In this document: piece by piece, positions 49,201-60,900 of the stretch | Position numbering within the stretch: the first letter of the stretch is position 1 | Layout of the letters: each line of letters opens with the position of its first letter | NCBI GenBank assembly: GCA_000507305.1 | Contig: DF239887.1 | Coordinates: 74,109 to 138,108 of the forward strand | Source of the DNA: Breviolum minutum Mf 1.05b.01 | Lineage: Eukaryota; Sar; Dinophyceae; Suessiales; Symbiodiniaceae | Length of the DNA: 64,000 bases | Direction: 5' to 3' | Program-made: the position numbers and the translations under genes | Notes under the pieces: generated by a model | Seen by the model: the letters and a program-made list of their open reading frames with translations, nothing else | The model's database searches: none | Told to the model about the DNA's origin: nothing

Positions 49201-50540
49201 ATGTATTCCGACCTTTGTGTCTGGCCTCAATGGACCATCTGCTCCTCATACCTTTGAGTTTCTCAGGCGTGAAGATCTTGGCAACTTGGCTCAAGTCATT
49301 GGTGTAACGCGCATTAATCTGAAAGCCTAGGAAATTTGGAAACAACCATTATCTTGGCTTGCTTGGAAGTACCCAGGTGATGACATATCAGTCCTGGACA
49401 ATGTCTGGAAACTTCCATCAGATCCACATGACGTTTTGCTGCGGACGAAAGCTTTCATGGCCAGTCCCACTTGGCAGCCTTGCCATGTTTATCTGCCAGC
49501 GTGTGTTGCGAAGCTGCGCTTGGGTCTTGGCATCCCCGCAGGACAGGGCACATGTAAAAGTTTAGGGCTGTGTTTCGAAGTTTGGTGATTTGCCAATTTG
49601 TGACAAGCCGTTCTCTGTCTTTGTCTTGGACTTCTATAACCGTTTTTAGACTTGTGAAGGAATTGCGGACCACAATCCGATTCCTGCAGATTACGTGGAG
49701 CATATCAAAAAGTTCTTACCAGTCCTACGGTCGTTCAACGAGATTTCAGCAGCGCAGCATTTGGAGGACTGGATCACAGGGCAGCTTTCTCTGAAAGCTC
49801 TTTGGCCTTTGCCTTCGTTACTTGCCATCATTTCACAACGAAGGCAATCAGAATTTTTTATTGTCAAAGTGATTCTTATGGGGAGGCCAGTTAGATTTTA
49901 ACTTACAAGAAGTGTATAAACCCATGGCGCCAGAAAATTAAATCCCAGGCTCGAATCTGGTGAGTCTGATGCGCCCCTCCGGCAGCCAGCAATTCGACGA
50001 TTCGATCCAGAACCCTCCATCATCAAGTCTCTTGTACAAAAAAATTTGCTGGGGTATGAGTTCCTCAGAATTTGAGGTTTTGGATAGAGGACAAAATTGG
50101 GATCTTTGATTTTGGACATTGCTATTTGAATTTGGGATTTCAGATTTCACTTTTTGAAGTTGGTTTTTGTATTTGACAAAATTTCTGAAGTAATTGTTCG
50201 TGATACCTTCGTATCACGCTGGCTTGAAGCATTCAACTCAATACCTCTAAAATCAGCTTTGAAACATTGTTTGATGACCGCAGTATCCAATTCTCTTCTT
50301 CAAATCAAACAAGTGAGGCTACATGCTCGTGGCAAGGATGATAAAAAGGACAGCGAGGCATATGTCAAACGAAGTCGACAACGCATCATTCTTCAAGCAG
50401 CAGCCCGTGCATGGAGTGCTGGGGTGCCTTGGATGGAGGCTCTCCCATGCGCCCAGCGCGCAATCAAAAAGGCTTCGGGGATAACCAAAGGTTTGCCCCC
50501 GAGGCCGAAAGGAAAAGGGCGTGGTAAGGCTAAAGGTTGA
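46222..50540 (+). CDS. DUF7869-like DDE transposase-derived protein
   Basis: Phase-consistent exons: 46222-46545 (acidic Ser-rich start, KKRKRS basic patch, then LVGRSCKKCSQHCLAKF, a Cys pair knuckle), 46706-46796, 46982-48022, 48432-48651, 49183-49280, 49377-about 49539, 49650-about 49775, and 50284-50540 ending in a KGKGRGKAKG tail. The large exon has SICSVCVRHR, then IIDSMDQQKF and IQSDNTVRECKN. The next exon has LRTGHSHEDIDQCF. From memory of the family, D...DNxxxExKN...GHTHEDID is the signature of DUF7869 proteins, an RNase-H-like transposase group; this naming is recollection, not a search. Donors include GC (46545, 46796, 49280) and GA (48022, 48651). Predicted product is about 770 aa with all three acidic motifs intact. 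The start at ATG 46222 is chosen because the acidic N-terminus begins there. Confidence 0.75.
48163..48247. repeat. (TTTG)n microsatellite in intron
   Basis: About 18 TTTG units within the 409-bp intron that separates the DNTVRECKN exon from the GHSHEDID exon. The Phe/Val/Cys/Leu frames on + and the Lys/Gln/Thr/Asn frames on minus are artefacts of the repeat. Confidence 0.95.
48826..48891. repeat. Perfect 26-bp inverted repeat (hairpin 1)
   Basis: Arms 48826-48851 and 48866-48891 are perfect reverse complements, beginning GGGGGGTCTGATATCCTGAG and separated by 14 nt. A smaller nested palindrome, AGCCCGC-T-GCGGGCT, sits at the centre. It lies in the intron between the GHSHEDID exon and the next exon of the transposase-like gene. 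Confidence 0.95.
48956..49008. repeat. Second hairpin with the same arms
   Basis: Arms of about 26 bp on either side of a single A at 48982, with one or two mismatches and a G-T pair. The arm sequence (G-run, TCTGATATCCT, AGCCCGC) matches hairpin 1, 64 bp upstream. A pair of short non-autonomous element ends, or two solo foldback elements, would look like this. Confidence 0.9.
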
Positions 50541-50694
50541 GTGGCCAAGACAGACTGCCAAAGGCAGAAGATTGAGTGGCCAAGACAGATTGCCAAAAGC
50601 AGTGGCAGATTTGGGAAAAAGATGGATGGCAGTAAGCTTTAGGAATGATGTTGGCCATTTTTTTGGCGACCTAGTGAGAAATAAAATTTGCAGA

Positions 50695-51445
50695 TCGGTC
50701 ACCAAGTGAAAAGTCAACCCTAAACCCTAAACGTCAAAGTATTTGACAGCGGCAGTGGAATTTAGGGATAGCGGTGGCAATTTTTAGTGACAGCTTTAAA
50801 TGACTAATCCAACCGTAGATCGGTCACTAAAGGCATCAACCCTAAACCCTAAACGCGTGGGTATTTAAGCGCGGCAGTAGAATTTAGGGCCAGCGTAGGC
50901 AATTTTTTGGTGACAGCTTTGAGTGACTATTCCAACCCTAGATCGGTCACTAAAGGCATCAACCCTAAACCCTAAACGCCTGGGTATTTGACAGCGGCAG
51001 TGGAATTGAGGGATAGCGGTGGCAATTTTTTGGTGACAGCTTTAAATGACTAATCCAACCGTAGATCGGTCACTAAAGGCATCAACCCTAAACCCTAAAC
51101 GCGTGGGTATTTGACTGCGGCAGTGGAATTTAGGGATAGCGTAGGCAATTTTTTGGTGACAGCTTTAAGTGACTATTCCAACCCTAGATCAGTCACTAAA
51201 GGCATCAACCCTAAACCCTAAACGTCTGGGTATTTGTCAGCGGCAGTGGAATTTAGGGATAGTGGTGGGACTTTTTTGGTGACAGCTTTAAGTGACTAAT
51301 CCAACCTGAGATCAGTCACTAAAGGCAACGCTAAACCCTAAACGTGTGGGTAGTTGACAGCGGCAATGGAATTTAGGGATAGTGTTGACATTTTTTTGGT
51401 GACAGATTTAATTTAGAGACTAATCAACCCTGAGCCCTGGATGGG
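50695..51445. repeat. 122-bp satellite containing telomere-type heptamers
   Basis: Six units. CAACCCTAAACCCTAAACG or a variant starts at 50715, 50837, 50960, 51083, 51206 and 51326, giving spacings of 122, 123, 123, 123 and 120 bp. Each unit has two CCCTAAA heptamers (the complement of TTTAGGG), a GATCGGTCACTAAAGG block and a TTTTTGGTGACAGCTTTAA block. It lies between the transposase-like gene and the next gene start. Confidence 0.95.
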
Positions 51446-51847
51446 TCACTGACTTGAAGGGTAAAAAGAAAAGGCCCACATGTCACAGTATATTCTCCAA
51501 CTTATGACTTTTTATTTGTGAGTCCGTGAGCAGGAGTGGTGCACTTCAGCAGCAAGAAGTTTGCAAATCAAGTAGAAACATCTTATCCCTGTACTGAGAT
51601 CCATAGGTCATAGGCCAATGAACACACCGGCATGCTTCCCCTTTGGAGGTATATGGTGATACGTGGAACCACGACATTGCGTCCATTCCTGATCAGAATT
51701 TTGTTTCAAGGAACCTTTGAAGCTTCAAGGAATCAATTAATTACTTACAACAACTCGTGATGAAAACAACAGATACTTACATCAATCGTTCCAAGCAAAA
51801 ACCTGTCATCACCAAGAAGATGTTTTCTTCACTCCCATCTTTCGACC

Positions 51848-54843
51848 ATGCCGACTCGCTGTGATGATGGGGCGCAGCCTTACAAGTTCGACGCTAAATT
51901 GGTGATCTTGCTCCAGCAGAAAGGCCGGTACTCCATCGATCAATTGAAGAGACGCAGAAAAGTGCTTGCGGAATCCGAACTTTACCTTGAAGTTAATTTC
52001 TTTCTTTTTCTCACCATCTTCAACATTTTTTTGAATTGAATTTCGTGGTCAAAACATGTTTTCCAACAAAATATAAATGTCCAAGAACAGCTTGTTGGTT
52101 CCAAAAAAAATGATATTGCCCAGAACATTTTTTACTTCTGTGGGGTTGGAATGATCCCCCAATTCTGAGAGGCAATCACACCTGTTACAGTTGAATTTTT
52201 CAATTTGCAGTTGCTGACAGCCGAAACAAAGGAATGGTTTAGTGCATCCCTGCTGGCCGCAGAAATTCACGAAGCTCTGTTCGAGTTGGATCCGTCCGAA
52301 CGTTTTTACCCTAAAGAAAATGCTGCTGTGAGAAATTGATTGTATAGCCGCAATTCAAAGCTCACAATTTCTGCCACGTTTGTCACTAATTAGATCTGCG
52401 TAAATTGGCAACTTGGACACTGTCCGTGCTACAATGAGAAAATGCGTGTGCCATGGCTTGAAGGTGATATGATTTGCAAACATCAAAGATTTTGCATTCA
52501 AGTGACCAATCCCCACCAAGACTTTGCCACTAAGTTGTGGTTTGCAAGTTTGCTAAGTTAGTGACCGATCTGAGGTGGGATTGGTCATTACCTTTTTGTT
52601 TTCTGCTAATTGTGTTGGTGAATTTTTCTAATCTCAAGCGACAGGATTTTGCTTTTACATGAGATAGTGACCAATCAAACCTCGGATTAGTCACTTAGTC
52701 TTTCCATTCTCACTATTTCACTTGGTGACGGATTCTGTCCAAATCTGTCACTACCTTTGTCTCTATGGGAGATTTGCAATGAAACTTAGTGACGGATCCT
52801 GACAAAATCCGTCACTAACTTTGTATCTCTGGGAGGTTGGCAATGAAATAATGATTCAAGTGACGGATTCTGTCCAAATCCGTCACTAACTTTGATTTTG
52901 GGTGACAAATAAACCTTAGTGACGGATTCTGTCCAAATCCGTCACTAACTTTGATTTTGGGCGCTTGACCCTGAAACTTAATGACGGATTCCGTCCAAAT
53001 CCGTCACTAACTTTGATTTTGGGCGACACATGAAACTTATAGTGACGGATTCCGTCCAAATCCGTCACTAACTCAATATATGGGAGCTTGACCCTGAAAC
53101 CAAATCCGTCACTAAGTGTGAATTTTTGGAAGCTTGACCCTGAAACCTAAGTTACATTTCCGAGCTTGACGCTGAAACTGAGTGACGGATTCCTTCCAAA
53201 CCCTTCACAAACTTTTACATGATTTGGGGGAATGTGATGTAACATAATTGACTGCATCTCTCTTTCATTTTTCACCGGCGCAGTCTAGAACTGGGCACCA
53301 CATCCTGATGTGGCACACTGAAACCACAGATTTGATCTGACCTTTGACATATCGTACATGTCATTCTACTTTGAACTTTGCCCACAGGTTGACCATCACT
53401 GCGCAGCTTTTTGTCAGGAGGAATTGTCAAGGGCCGGTTAGGGAGCAATGCCACGTTCAGGGAGGAATGGGCGCAAATTTTCTGGCCACAAGCGTAGAGG
53501 CGACAACCTTTTAATGAAATTTAATCTTGTTTTGTGGCACCCCCCCAAAAAGAAATTCCATTGGAGTGTAGGTATTCTCTTTGACTTCAGCAAGATGAAG
53601 ATGAATGAACCCAAGGCGGTAAAGGAGAGCTCAGTGCTGTCGCATGAGTGCTTAACACCAAAGAGCACAGTGCGCATGGTGAAAGCATGGAAGCTCTCAT
53701 TCTAGTTTTCAAATAAGACCTTCGGGATTTTCCATGGGGTCAGGACGTGATGGACAAGAACGTCATGGAGAAGCCCGATGCTGCGTACTTGACTTTTCAC
53801 ACTTTGACTGAAGGCCGTTTTTTCAGCTTGACTTTTCACACTTTGACTGAAGGCCGTTTTTTCAGCTTGACTTTTCACACTTTGACTGAAGGTCGTTTTT
53901 TCAGCTTGACTTTTCACACTTTGACTGAAGGCCGTTTTTTCAGCTTTTCTTTCACCTGTCTCAGCTTTTAATTGCAACCTTGACAGGTGAGCTGGTGGAT
54001 GAAATCAATGGAGGGCAGCCTTTGGATGTCTTGTTCTTGACAGCGGATATGCCTCGCACTGCTGAGACACGCTTGCGTGGAGTGCCGCATGGTTGATTAT
54101 TATGTGTCTCAGTTCCCAACTTGTTGCACCAAAGAAACAAAACTTGTGACATTGTGTGTCAAGCTTTCAACTCTCATTGAAGTAACTTGTCACACATCGA
54201 GGATGCTGTTTGACTCTGACATCATCTGGCCTGATGTGGATTTTTCACGGGCCGATTGGCCCCCTCACGATGAGCCTGTGAATTTCTTGTGCAGTGATTT
54301 CCATGTAAAAGGAGAAATTTGTTGCTTGGCGGGCGATCCAGACTTGTCACCTTCTGATCCACCCAGGGTCGACCAGCAAAAAAGCAACGCTTTTCCTGTG
54401 GTATATGTTGCTGAAAGCAAGTTTGAAGCTCTTCGGCAAAGCAAAGGTGAAGTCAGTTCCTTGGATTCCATATTTTGCAAGCCAGCTTACTTCGTTTTGA
54501 ATTTGGGCTGCATTGCTTGGATTCCATCATTTCTGAATTCGGGCTGCATTGCTTCGTTTTTGGTGTTAGGTTTCCGTCCACCCACGAGCCAAAGCTCATC
54601 TGAATAGTTATCTCCATGTGAACGGGCAGGATTGATGGATTCAGGTCTGTACGTTAGTCTTAGTACAGCTCCTGGTGACTGAAAGTCTGGGCGACGATCA
54701 AATTTGCATTGCAGGGCAATGATATTTTGCAGCATGAAGGCCATCTACAATGGTGGTGTTGGAGAGTCTGAGGCAAAACAAGGAAAGTTGCAGACATGTC
54801 TGTTGACAGAGGGGCTGGTCTGCTCAAAAGTTTATTGCAGATA
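51848..54843 (+). CDS. Unrecognised multi-exon gene A
   Basis: ATG 51848 opens a phase-consistent series: 51848-51991 (MPTRCDDGAQPYKFDAKL; basic LKRRRKV), 52211-52327 (TKEWFSASLLAAEIHEALFE), 52394-52447 (GHCPCYNEKMR), 53388-53425 (VDHHCAAFCQEE), 53591-53684 (KMKMNEPKAVKES), 53744-53782, 53965 to about 54075 (GELVDEINGGQPLDVLFL), 54202-54446 (WPDVDFSRADWPPHDEPVNF), and perhaps a last exon around 54736-54843 ending VCSKVYCR. The last join is not in phase in my model, so the 3' end is uncertain. Exons 3 and 4 put Cys and His residues close together (C-x-C, HH-C-x3-C), which could bind zinc. No family recognised. Same strand as its neighbours, starting 1.3 kb after the transposase-like stop. Confidence 0.6.
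52530..53215. repeat. About 60-bp palindromic satellite in an intron
   Basis: The block AGTGACGGATTCTGTCC followed by AAATCCGTCACT recurs at about 52724, 52788, 52859, 52918, 52980, 53041 and 53181, some copies partial. Each is a hairpin with AGTGACGGATT / AATCCGTCACT arms. An older-looking variant, AGTGACCGATC with GGATTGGTCATT, sits at about 52559. The array fills the intron between exons 3 and 4 of gene A. Confidence 0.92.
53789..53944. repeat. 39-bp tandem repeat, four copies, each with an acceptor
   Basis: Units start at 53789, 53828, 53867 and 53906 (TTGACTTTTCACACTTTGAC, then TGAAGG(C/T)CG and TTTTTTCAGC). Each unit ends in a polypyrimidine tract plus CAG. I place the array inside the intron 53783-53964 of gene A because a GC donor at 53783 and the acceptor at 53964 keep phase. 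It is also open as a 13-aa coding repeat on both strands, so a coding role is not excluded. Confidence 0.9.
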
Positions 54844-54948
54844 GGTTTGTTTGATTTTGGCTGCAATGTATTTACAAACAACAATTGACAAAAAACCGAA
54901 TTATTTGTGAAGGCTCAAAAACGACGTTTGTCAGACTGGGCCGCAACC

Positions 54949-57900
54949 ATGGCTCCCAAGATGAAACGGAAGTCTTCCAGTGGCAACTTAGCCATTGGTC
55001 CGAATACAAAGAAGCCAAAACCTTCAGAGAATGCTGACTGCCCATCACATGTCCTGAGGGTTGGTGATTGGCAGCTTAGCTTGGAAAGGTGTTTTCGAGA
55101 CATTTTGCAAGATTGAATTGATATTGCCAAACAGTGTTTTGAGTTGATTGAATTTCATTTCCTCTGATGCAGCCAGAACCTAGGATTCGTGATGTGGTGA
55201 TGCCCAAGGGTGGTCCTGATAAGTATTTGGAAGGAAAATACAACAGTCAGGAGATTTGGTGTTTGATTTTTGTTGTGATTTGAAAAGAATGCTTTCATCA
55301 TCCTGCTTGACATTGAGTGTCGCATACATAAAGATCCAAGAGTTGATTGTGAATTCTTGCCGGTTTTTCGCATCCAGGAGAAACTGATGGAGTTCGCGCG
55401 CTGGTTGGATGCTTCTTTTGATTGGGACCACAGGTTCGGTTCTTTTTCAAATTTTGTTGCTAATTGATTGTTCGATAAACATGCTCGGGGCTCGGGTGCC
55501 AGGACAGAGTACAACGGTGACATGAGACCAGGGCCAGTGCAGCTTCGTGTTTGGCAACTTGCCTTCCGTGCCGATTTCGGGCTGGCCATGCTCATTGACC
55601 CCGATGAGCTGGAGCTCTCGGTAGAGCTCATCCTTGTCGAGGGGTTCTTTGCCTATTGCATTCAATGATTTCACAACATGTCATATCCATTGCGTTGTAA
55701 ACATCAGATTTAAAAATTTTGTGTGTGACACTCAGGTTCCGTACTTGTGCAGACCTTCCAGGTGTCGAAAAACTTGCTGTCTGCAATTACGACTCCTCCT
55801 ACTTGACTGCACCTTATGAGCCCTTGCCACCACTTGATCCACATGGTTCCATGACTTGTTTGATTATCTGTGATTTGTAGCCTTCCAAGTTGTGTCAGGA
55901 TTTCCCAGGTCCCTTTTTGCACTTCTTCCTGCCAATTGAGGCAATCCAGAGCTCGTCCCGTTTTCAGTGGCTTTTGTGAAGGGCTGGAGAAGGTCTATTT
56001 CTTGCCTGATTGCCTGTGATGCCATCAAGACTTTGGAGATTCCTTTTGAGGAACTCACATCGAATTTCAAGGCCTGCTTAGTCATTAGTCAAGTTGTGTG
56101 CAATCATCAGCCACCAGTTCATGGATTCTGGAAGACTAAGACAGGCGGTGTGTTTAGAGAATTGATGCGTAAACATATTGTTTTGATCAGCTTTCTCTTT
56201 TTAAGCTAGCCCCTTTGAGAATGAAAACAGCTCCTGATTTTACTCATATTTGCCAAGTAGATTTGTCTCGCTTGGTGACAGGCATCCTTGCGTGTAGTGT
56301 ACGGTGCTGTTGGTCGATATGGTGGGGTGAAGGACCGTCTCAACGCCCATCGTGGGATCACTTTGGGATCTGTGGCTACCAGACGAGCTCCGAATTGTTT
56401 TAACTTTCTCAGGCAAATTCAGATTTTGGAGAAGTCTGGTGCTGATGGAAGGAGGCAATTCACAGTTTCTAGAATAATTTTGGCATGATTTTCTCGAAGA
56501 ATTTATTGGCATAATTTCTTGAAGGACCCTCCCTGACTGAATTGTGCATTTTTCTTTTGTTTATCTTCCCAAGGATTGGTCAGATCCTTCAAAGGTGGCG
56601 AAAGCGTTTGCTATCGGAAAGCTGGAGTCTGAGGCTGCGTCAAACCTGTTGGAGCGAGTGACGCAACAGGTGGTGATGACCTTGACAGAAGCTGTTCGCC
56701 GCAGGGGTATGAAACCTTTTGTTACCCACGAGGCATTAGCGAAAGGCTTGTTTAATCGAGGCTTTGCATCTGGCAGTGATGGGTGGCAAGAGGAGACAAT
56801 CAATCTCGCTGACAACCGTTTGGTGCTTTGACTCCATGGATTCACCCCTTTATGTTTGACTAAAGTTTTTCATCCCAACTTTAAAAAGATTGGGCGCTGC
56901 TTGAAACGTGCTAAGTTCTGTATCATCTGGTTACCACCCAAGGCATTGCTGTGTCTGGCCCGCATGACAGAAGATTGGGATCGTTTGCCAGCAGGGCTGC
57001 GAAAAGCGTGGAATTTCAAAGACGGCTCAGTGTTGCATGCAAGCTGCGGTGCATTCATGTATTTGATGGAGGGGATGAAGCAGAAGCTATCTCCTGCAGA
57101 TGCTGAACTCTATCTGCCTTCAGTGGAGAAGGATTTCATGAATGGACATTTTGACCCTGAACTTCAACGATTGATGGACACTGAAGTCCCACCGATTGAG
57201 CTTTCCTCTGTCAGCTTTTTGAGGCTTGTTGTTTTGAAACTGTTTAATCATCAATTCCAACGTGCGTGATAAATTGTTTTGAGTTCTGTTGCTGGTACCT
57301 GGTGATCACACATTTTCCCTCCTGGAAGATCCTGCAGTCTGTGGAATCCCGCCGCCAGAACGAAGCAGATGATGAAGAGCGGGCGTTGGCTGAGAAGGTT
57401 AATGCGGCTACATGGGAGCACCTCCATGCAGGCATTCTCAAGGATGTGAAGCTCATCAAAGACTTCCAGGCAAGTGCTCAGGCAGATGCTGCTGCAGAGG
57501 CCGCCCTTGACCAAAAGTATCTGAAGGAACGGCAGAAGAGTCTTTGAATAAATCAAATATCAATTGATGGCCATGAAAGATGTTTGGATTGCCCTTTTCT
57601 TTTTCTGGATGTTTTTCACAGCTTTCAGCTCAGGAAGGGCCAGCAATGGTGCTCTGAATGGCAGAACTCCAACTGCAAGATTGTGACGGTGGATGAGAAC
57701 TGTGCTGATGCCTTGGCAGAGTTTACGCGGTTTGTTGGCCAGAAGCCTGGAAGAGTGTTGCTTGGTGTCAACATCATAGAGTTTTGTTGGGCCACTCTTT
57801 TTTCAAGCTAGCGCCGTCCTAGTGTGGGTTGCGGGAAAATATTGTGTTTGTGTCGACCCGGTTTGAACTTTGGATTTGGGGTTTTTGATTTCGGATTTCA

Positions 57901-60900
57901 ATTTTCCACATGTTTGGGGTTTTGGATTTGAGTTTGAGGTTCGGATACTAGTTACTTACTATCATCAGCTGGTCTTATCAGCTTTCAGGTTCACCTTGGT
58001 GTTGGTTGATGCGACGATCTATCCGGCGAACTCCGGGTATATGACAAGTATTTTGAACATGACGAAAACAATTCTCAATATGGCCGACTTGAATTGCGCG
58101 CATCTCCAGTGCCCGATCCCACAGTCTCAGACGCAACCTCCAGCCTTGCTGAAGCATCAGCGATTTATTGAAGACAATTTGCTGCTTGGAGGGTGCGATG
58201 TCACCTCGAGGGCATCCCTGCATTTCGACAAGTCGCAATGCCGCTCAACAGATACTCGCAGTTCCATGCAATTGTTTTTGGTGGTGACCTCCAACAGTTT
58301 CGCTGGGAATCAATGGAAGGATTCCTCTGTTTTGCAAAGAAACAGCATTGGGCCAGTGCCGCTCATTCGTGTGGCTGATATGATCGGTTTCGACTCGGAG
58401 ATCCGTTTGGGAGCGTCAGCACGAGCAGAACAGATTCTTGATCATCATATTTGTCTAAGATTTTTTGGCAGCCCAATCCAGTTTTTATTGTCTAATGCCA
58501 CATCTCCCGTTGACCGTATAAGCCTCCTTTTTTTCATTTGAATGAACCCCGATTTCAGCTTTTGGTGTCACTGGAATTGATTTAAGGAAAGGAATTCCTT
58601 GCCATGTCCAGATCATCGACGCTTATCTTGACGGTTTGCAGTTGGCTGAGGAGGACTCTGTTTTCCTGCTGGATGCTTTGCCAAACAGGCTGGGGTTGTC
58701 AACCAAAAATCAAAACTCAATTGATGGCGCTGTTTTGAAGAAAGATTTAGTGGGTGATCAAAATTTGCCATCTCAGTGTCATGATCAATAGCATCAAGAC
58801 ATCACCGGGATAATTTTGCAACATTCGACAGTTGATTCCACACTTCATTGATCACAGGCAGGCTGAATTTGGAAGAGCTGCTGTCGAACGCTTGCTCGCA
58901 GGGCGCAGGCCAGTTGCCAAATACTTCGGCATGTTTCGCAAGGAGCAATCTGATGTTATCAATTCTTTGGGCAGTGTTATTTACAATCATTGGGATGATG
59001 GATCAGAGGCTCCTCCAAAACAACGGCCAGCAGCAGCAGCAAGGGCTGAACCGACCTTGCAGGTCCTTCAATTGAGGAATCGCAACCTTGTGTTCCCTGA
59101 CAGCGCCATGTCCAAGTTTGCTGTCGGAACTACGCAGCACATTGAACTTGTCAAGTTGAAGGAGTCCATCGAAAAGGATTCTTCGTGCAATGTCGCAGCA
59201 GCTGATTCCGGAGCTGCTCCTGTTCCAAGCCCGCAGCGAGGAAATCCTGTACGTGCGACTGGGAGGCCAGACTGGTCCGTTGAAGGTGGTCTTCGTCCAT
59301 TGAATTTGGAGAAGGTGATTCAATTGGAGAATGTCCCAACGGCATCACTGGAGTTGAGCAGGCTTGAATTTTGCGTGAAGTTTTCAACAATTATTCAGCA
59401 GTAAGTTAACAAGCACTTCACGTGATGTTAGAAAACATATTGAACAATTTGCAATGTCATCAATGAATCGGAAAAAAACAAGAGATAATCCACTTTCCAT
59501 CGTGCAAGGCTTGCCACAGCCCCGGGTTCACGAAGCCGACCGACAGTTGTTGTCACGACTGGTTTCGATGTGTGGCTTGGGAATGAGACGACCAACGAGA
59601 TTGTCATCAAGAACACAGATGTGTTCGGTTTCCATTCTGGTGAGTTTGAAACGAAGCCTGTCACCGGCACCTCTGAATCAATCAAGTACATCTTTCTTTA
59701 ACCTCCAAACCCTGTATTTTTCCTCTTGAAAATTTAGATCATCTTCTCATCGCATTTTCTTCAAGCCTTTGAATCCGAGGTCTTGGCGAGAGTGAAAAGC
59801 GTGGTTTGCCTTGGCGTCTTCCTAACGACCGCGCCCTTATCACCTTTGAGCGCAACAAGATGATGGCTCTTGCAGATTTCATTTGGCTTTGCTGTACCTC
59901 GAAGGGTGTTGCAGATTTCGAAGTGATTGACCATGTGGTCACCCAAATGACCTATGAGGCAGGATTGACCCAACAGTTCTTTTCGTGAAATATCCAGTTG
60001 CTTAGATCGCCAGGCAAGCGGAGAAGGTGAGCCAGTCCCTGTCCCTTACCGGCACAAGATTGGAGCTGTGCGTAGCAACAATTGCCATTGCTACATTCCT
60101 CGTGATTTGAGAGATGATCCTGGGCCAGAAGGGGAAGACCAACCAACGGGGAACTCACAGACAATCAGGCGTGGACCACGCTTGCTTCGTTTTGCATCGC
60201 TTCTCTTTTGCCAGCATTGGAGATTTCAAACTTGATTTGAAGGTGGGGCTCCATTGGTGCTATCTTCGCTGGCAACATGAACCGCTTGCCGAAGTCTGAT
60301 CATGCAATGACGATTTGGGAGGTGGGGCAGAAGTATGATGTTACATAGTGGGCTGAGAAATTATGTTATATATTAGTCTCTCGAGTCAGGGTATAATTAT
60401 CATCACAGCTACAAGAGAGAAAAACTTTGAATAATATTTGGTATCAACATCCTTAGCACTTTCGTTGCGTACTTGTTGTTGATGCTGTCGTCGAATTTTG
60501 GATTTGGGATTATTCTCATTGACTTGGTTCATTTTTTTTGCAGCACCAAACAGGGCGCCTTGGTTTTTTGATTTTGCACTTTGAGTGTGCACGGGATAGA
60601 TTTTTGCATTGTAGAAGTCTACAAGAAAAAGGATTTCAGTCATTGATGAACACTTTCCAACACCGAAGTGTATGACATTGACATGTGGTGAATTGCTGGA
60701 GGTGGCTCTTCAGACTGGGCCCGCTGGCGCTAAGATTCGCCCAGTGAAGCCGCGATTCTACTTGGTAGGCAGTCTGACGCTTCCCGCAGGAATGTGGGTA
60801 AAGTTGTGATTTGAAGCTTTTGGGCGGAGTCCTTGCAAACAAGCATGAAAGCTTAAAGACTCCATCCAAGTCCATATTCCTATAAAATGGGGCATGTAGT

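Noticed and set aside
49280..49300. Partial match to the dinoflagellate spliced leader (TTGGCTCAAG)
   Set aside because: Only the last bases match, and the site lies at the exon/intron border of a gene; too short to count as a relic.
50695..51445. Chromosome end or true telomere
   Set aside because: The heptamers occur only as pairs within a 122-bp unit, and coding sequence continues on both sides.
52530..53215. CRISPR array (regular short palindromic repeats)
   Set aside because: Units are contiguous tandem copies with similar rather than unique spacers, in an intron of a eukaryotic gene, with no cas genes.
53702..53977. Minus-strand frame with a repeated AEKTAFSQSVKSQ peptide
   Set aside because: Reverse reading of the 39-bp array; neighbouring exons are all on + and no minus gene continues it.
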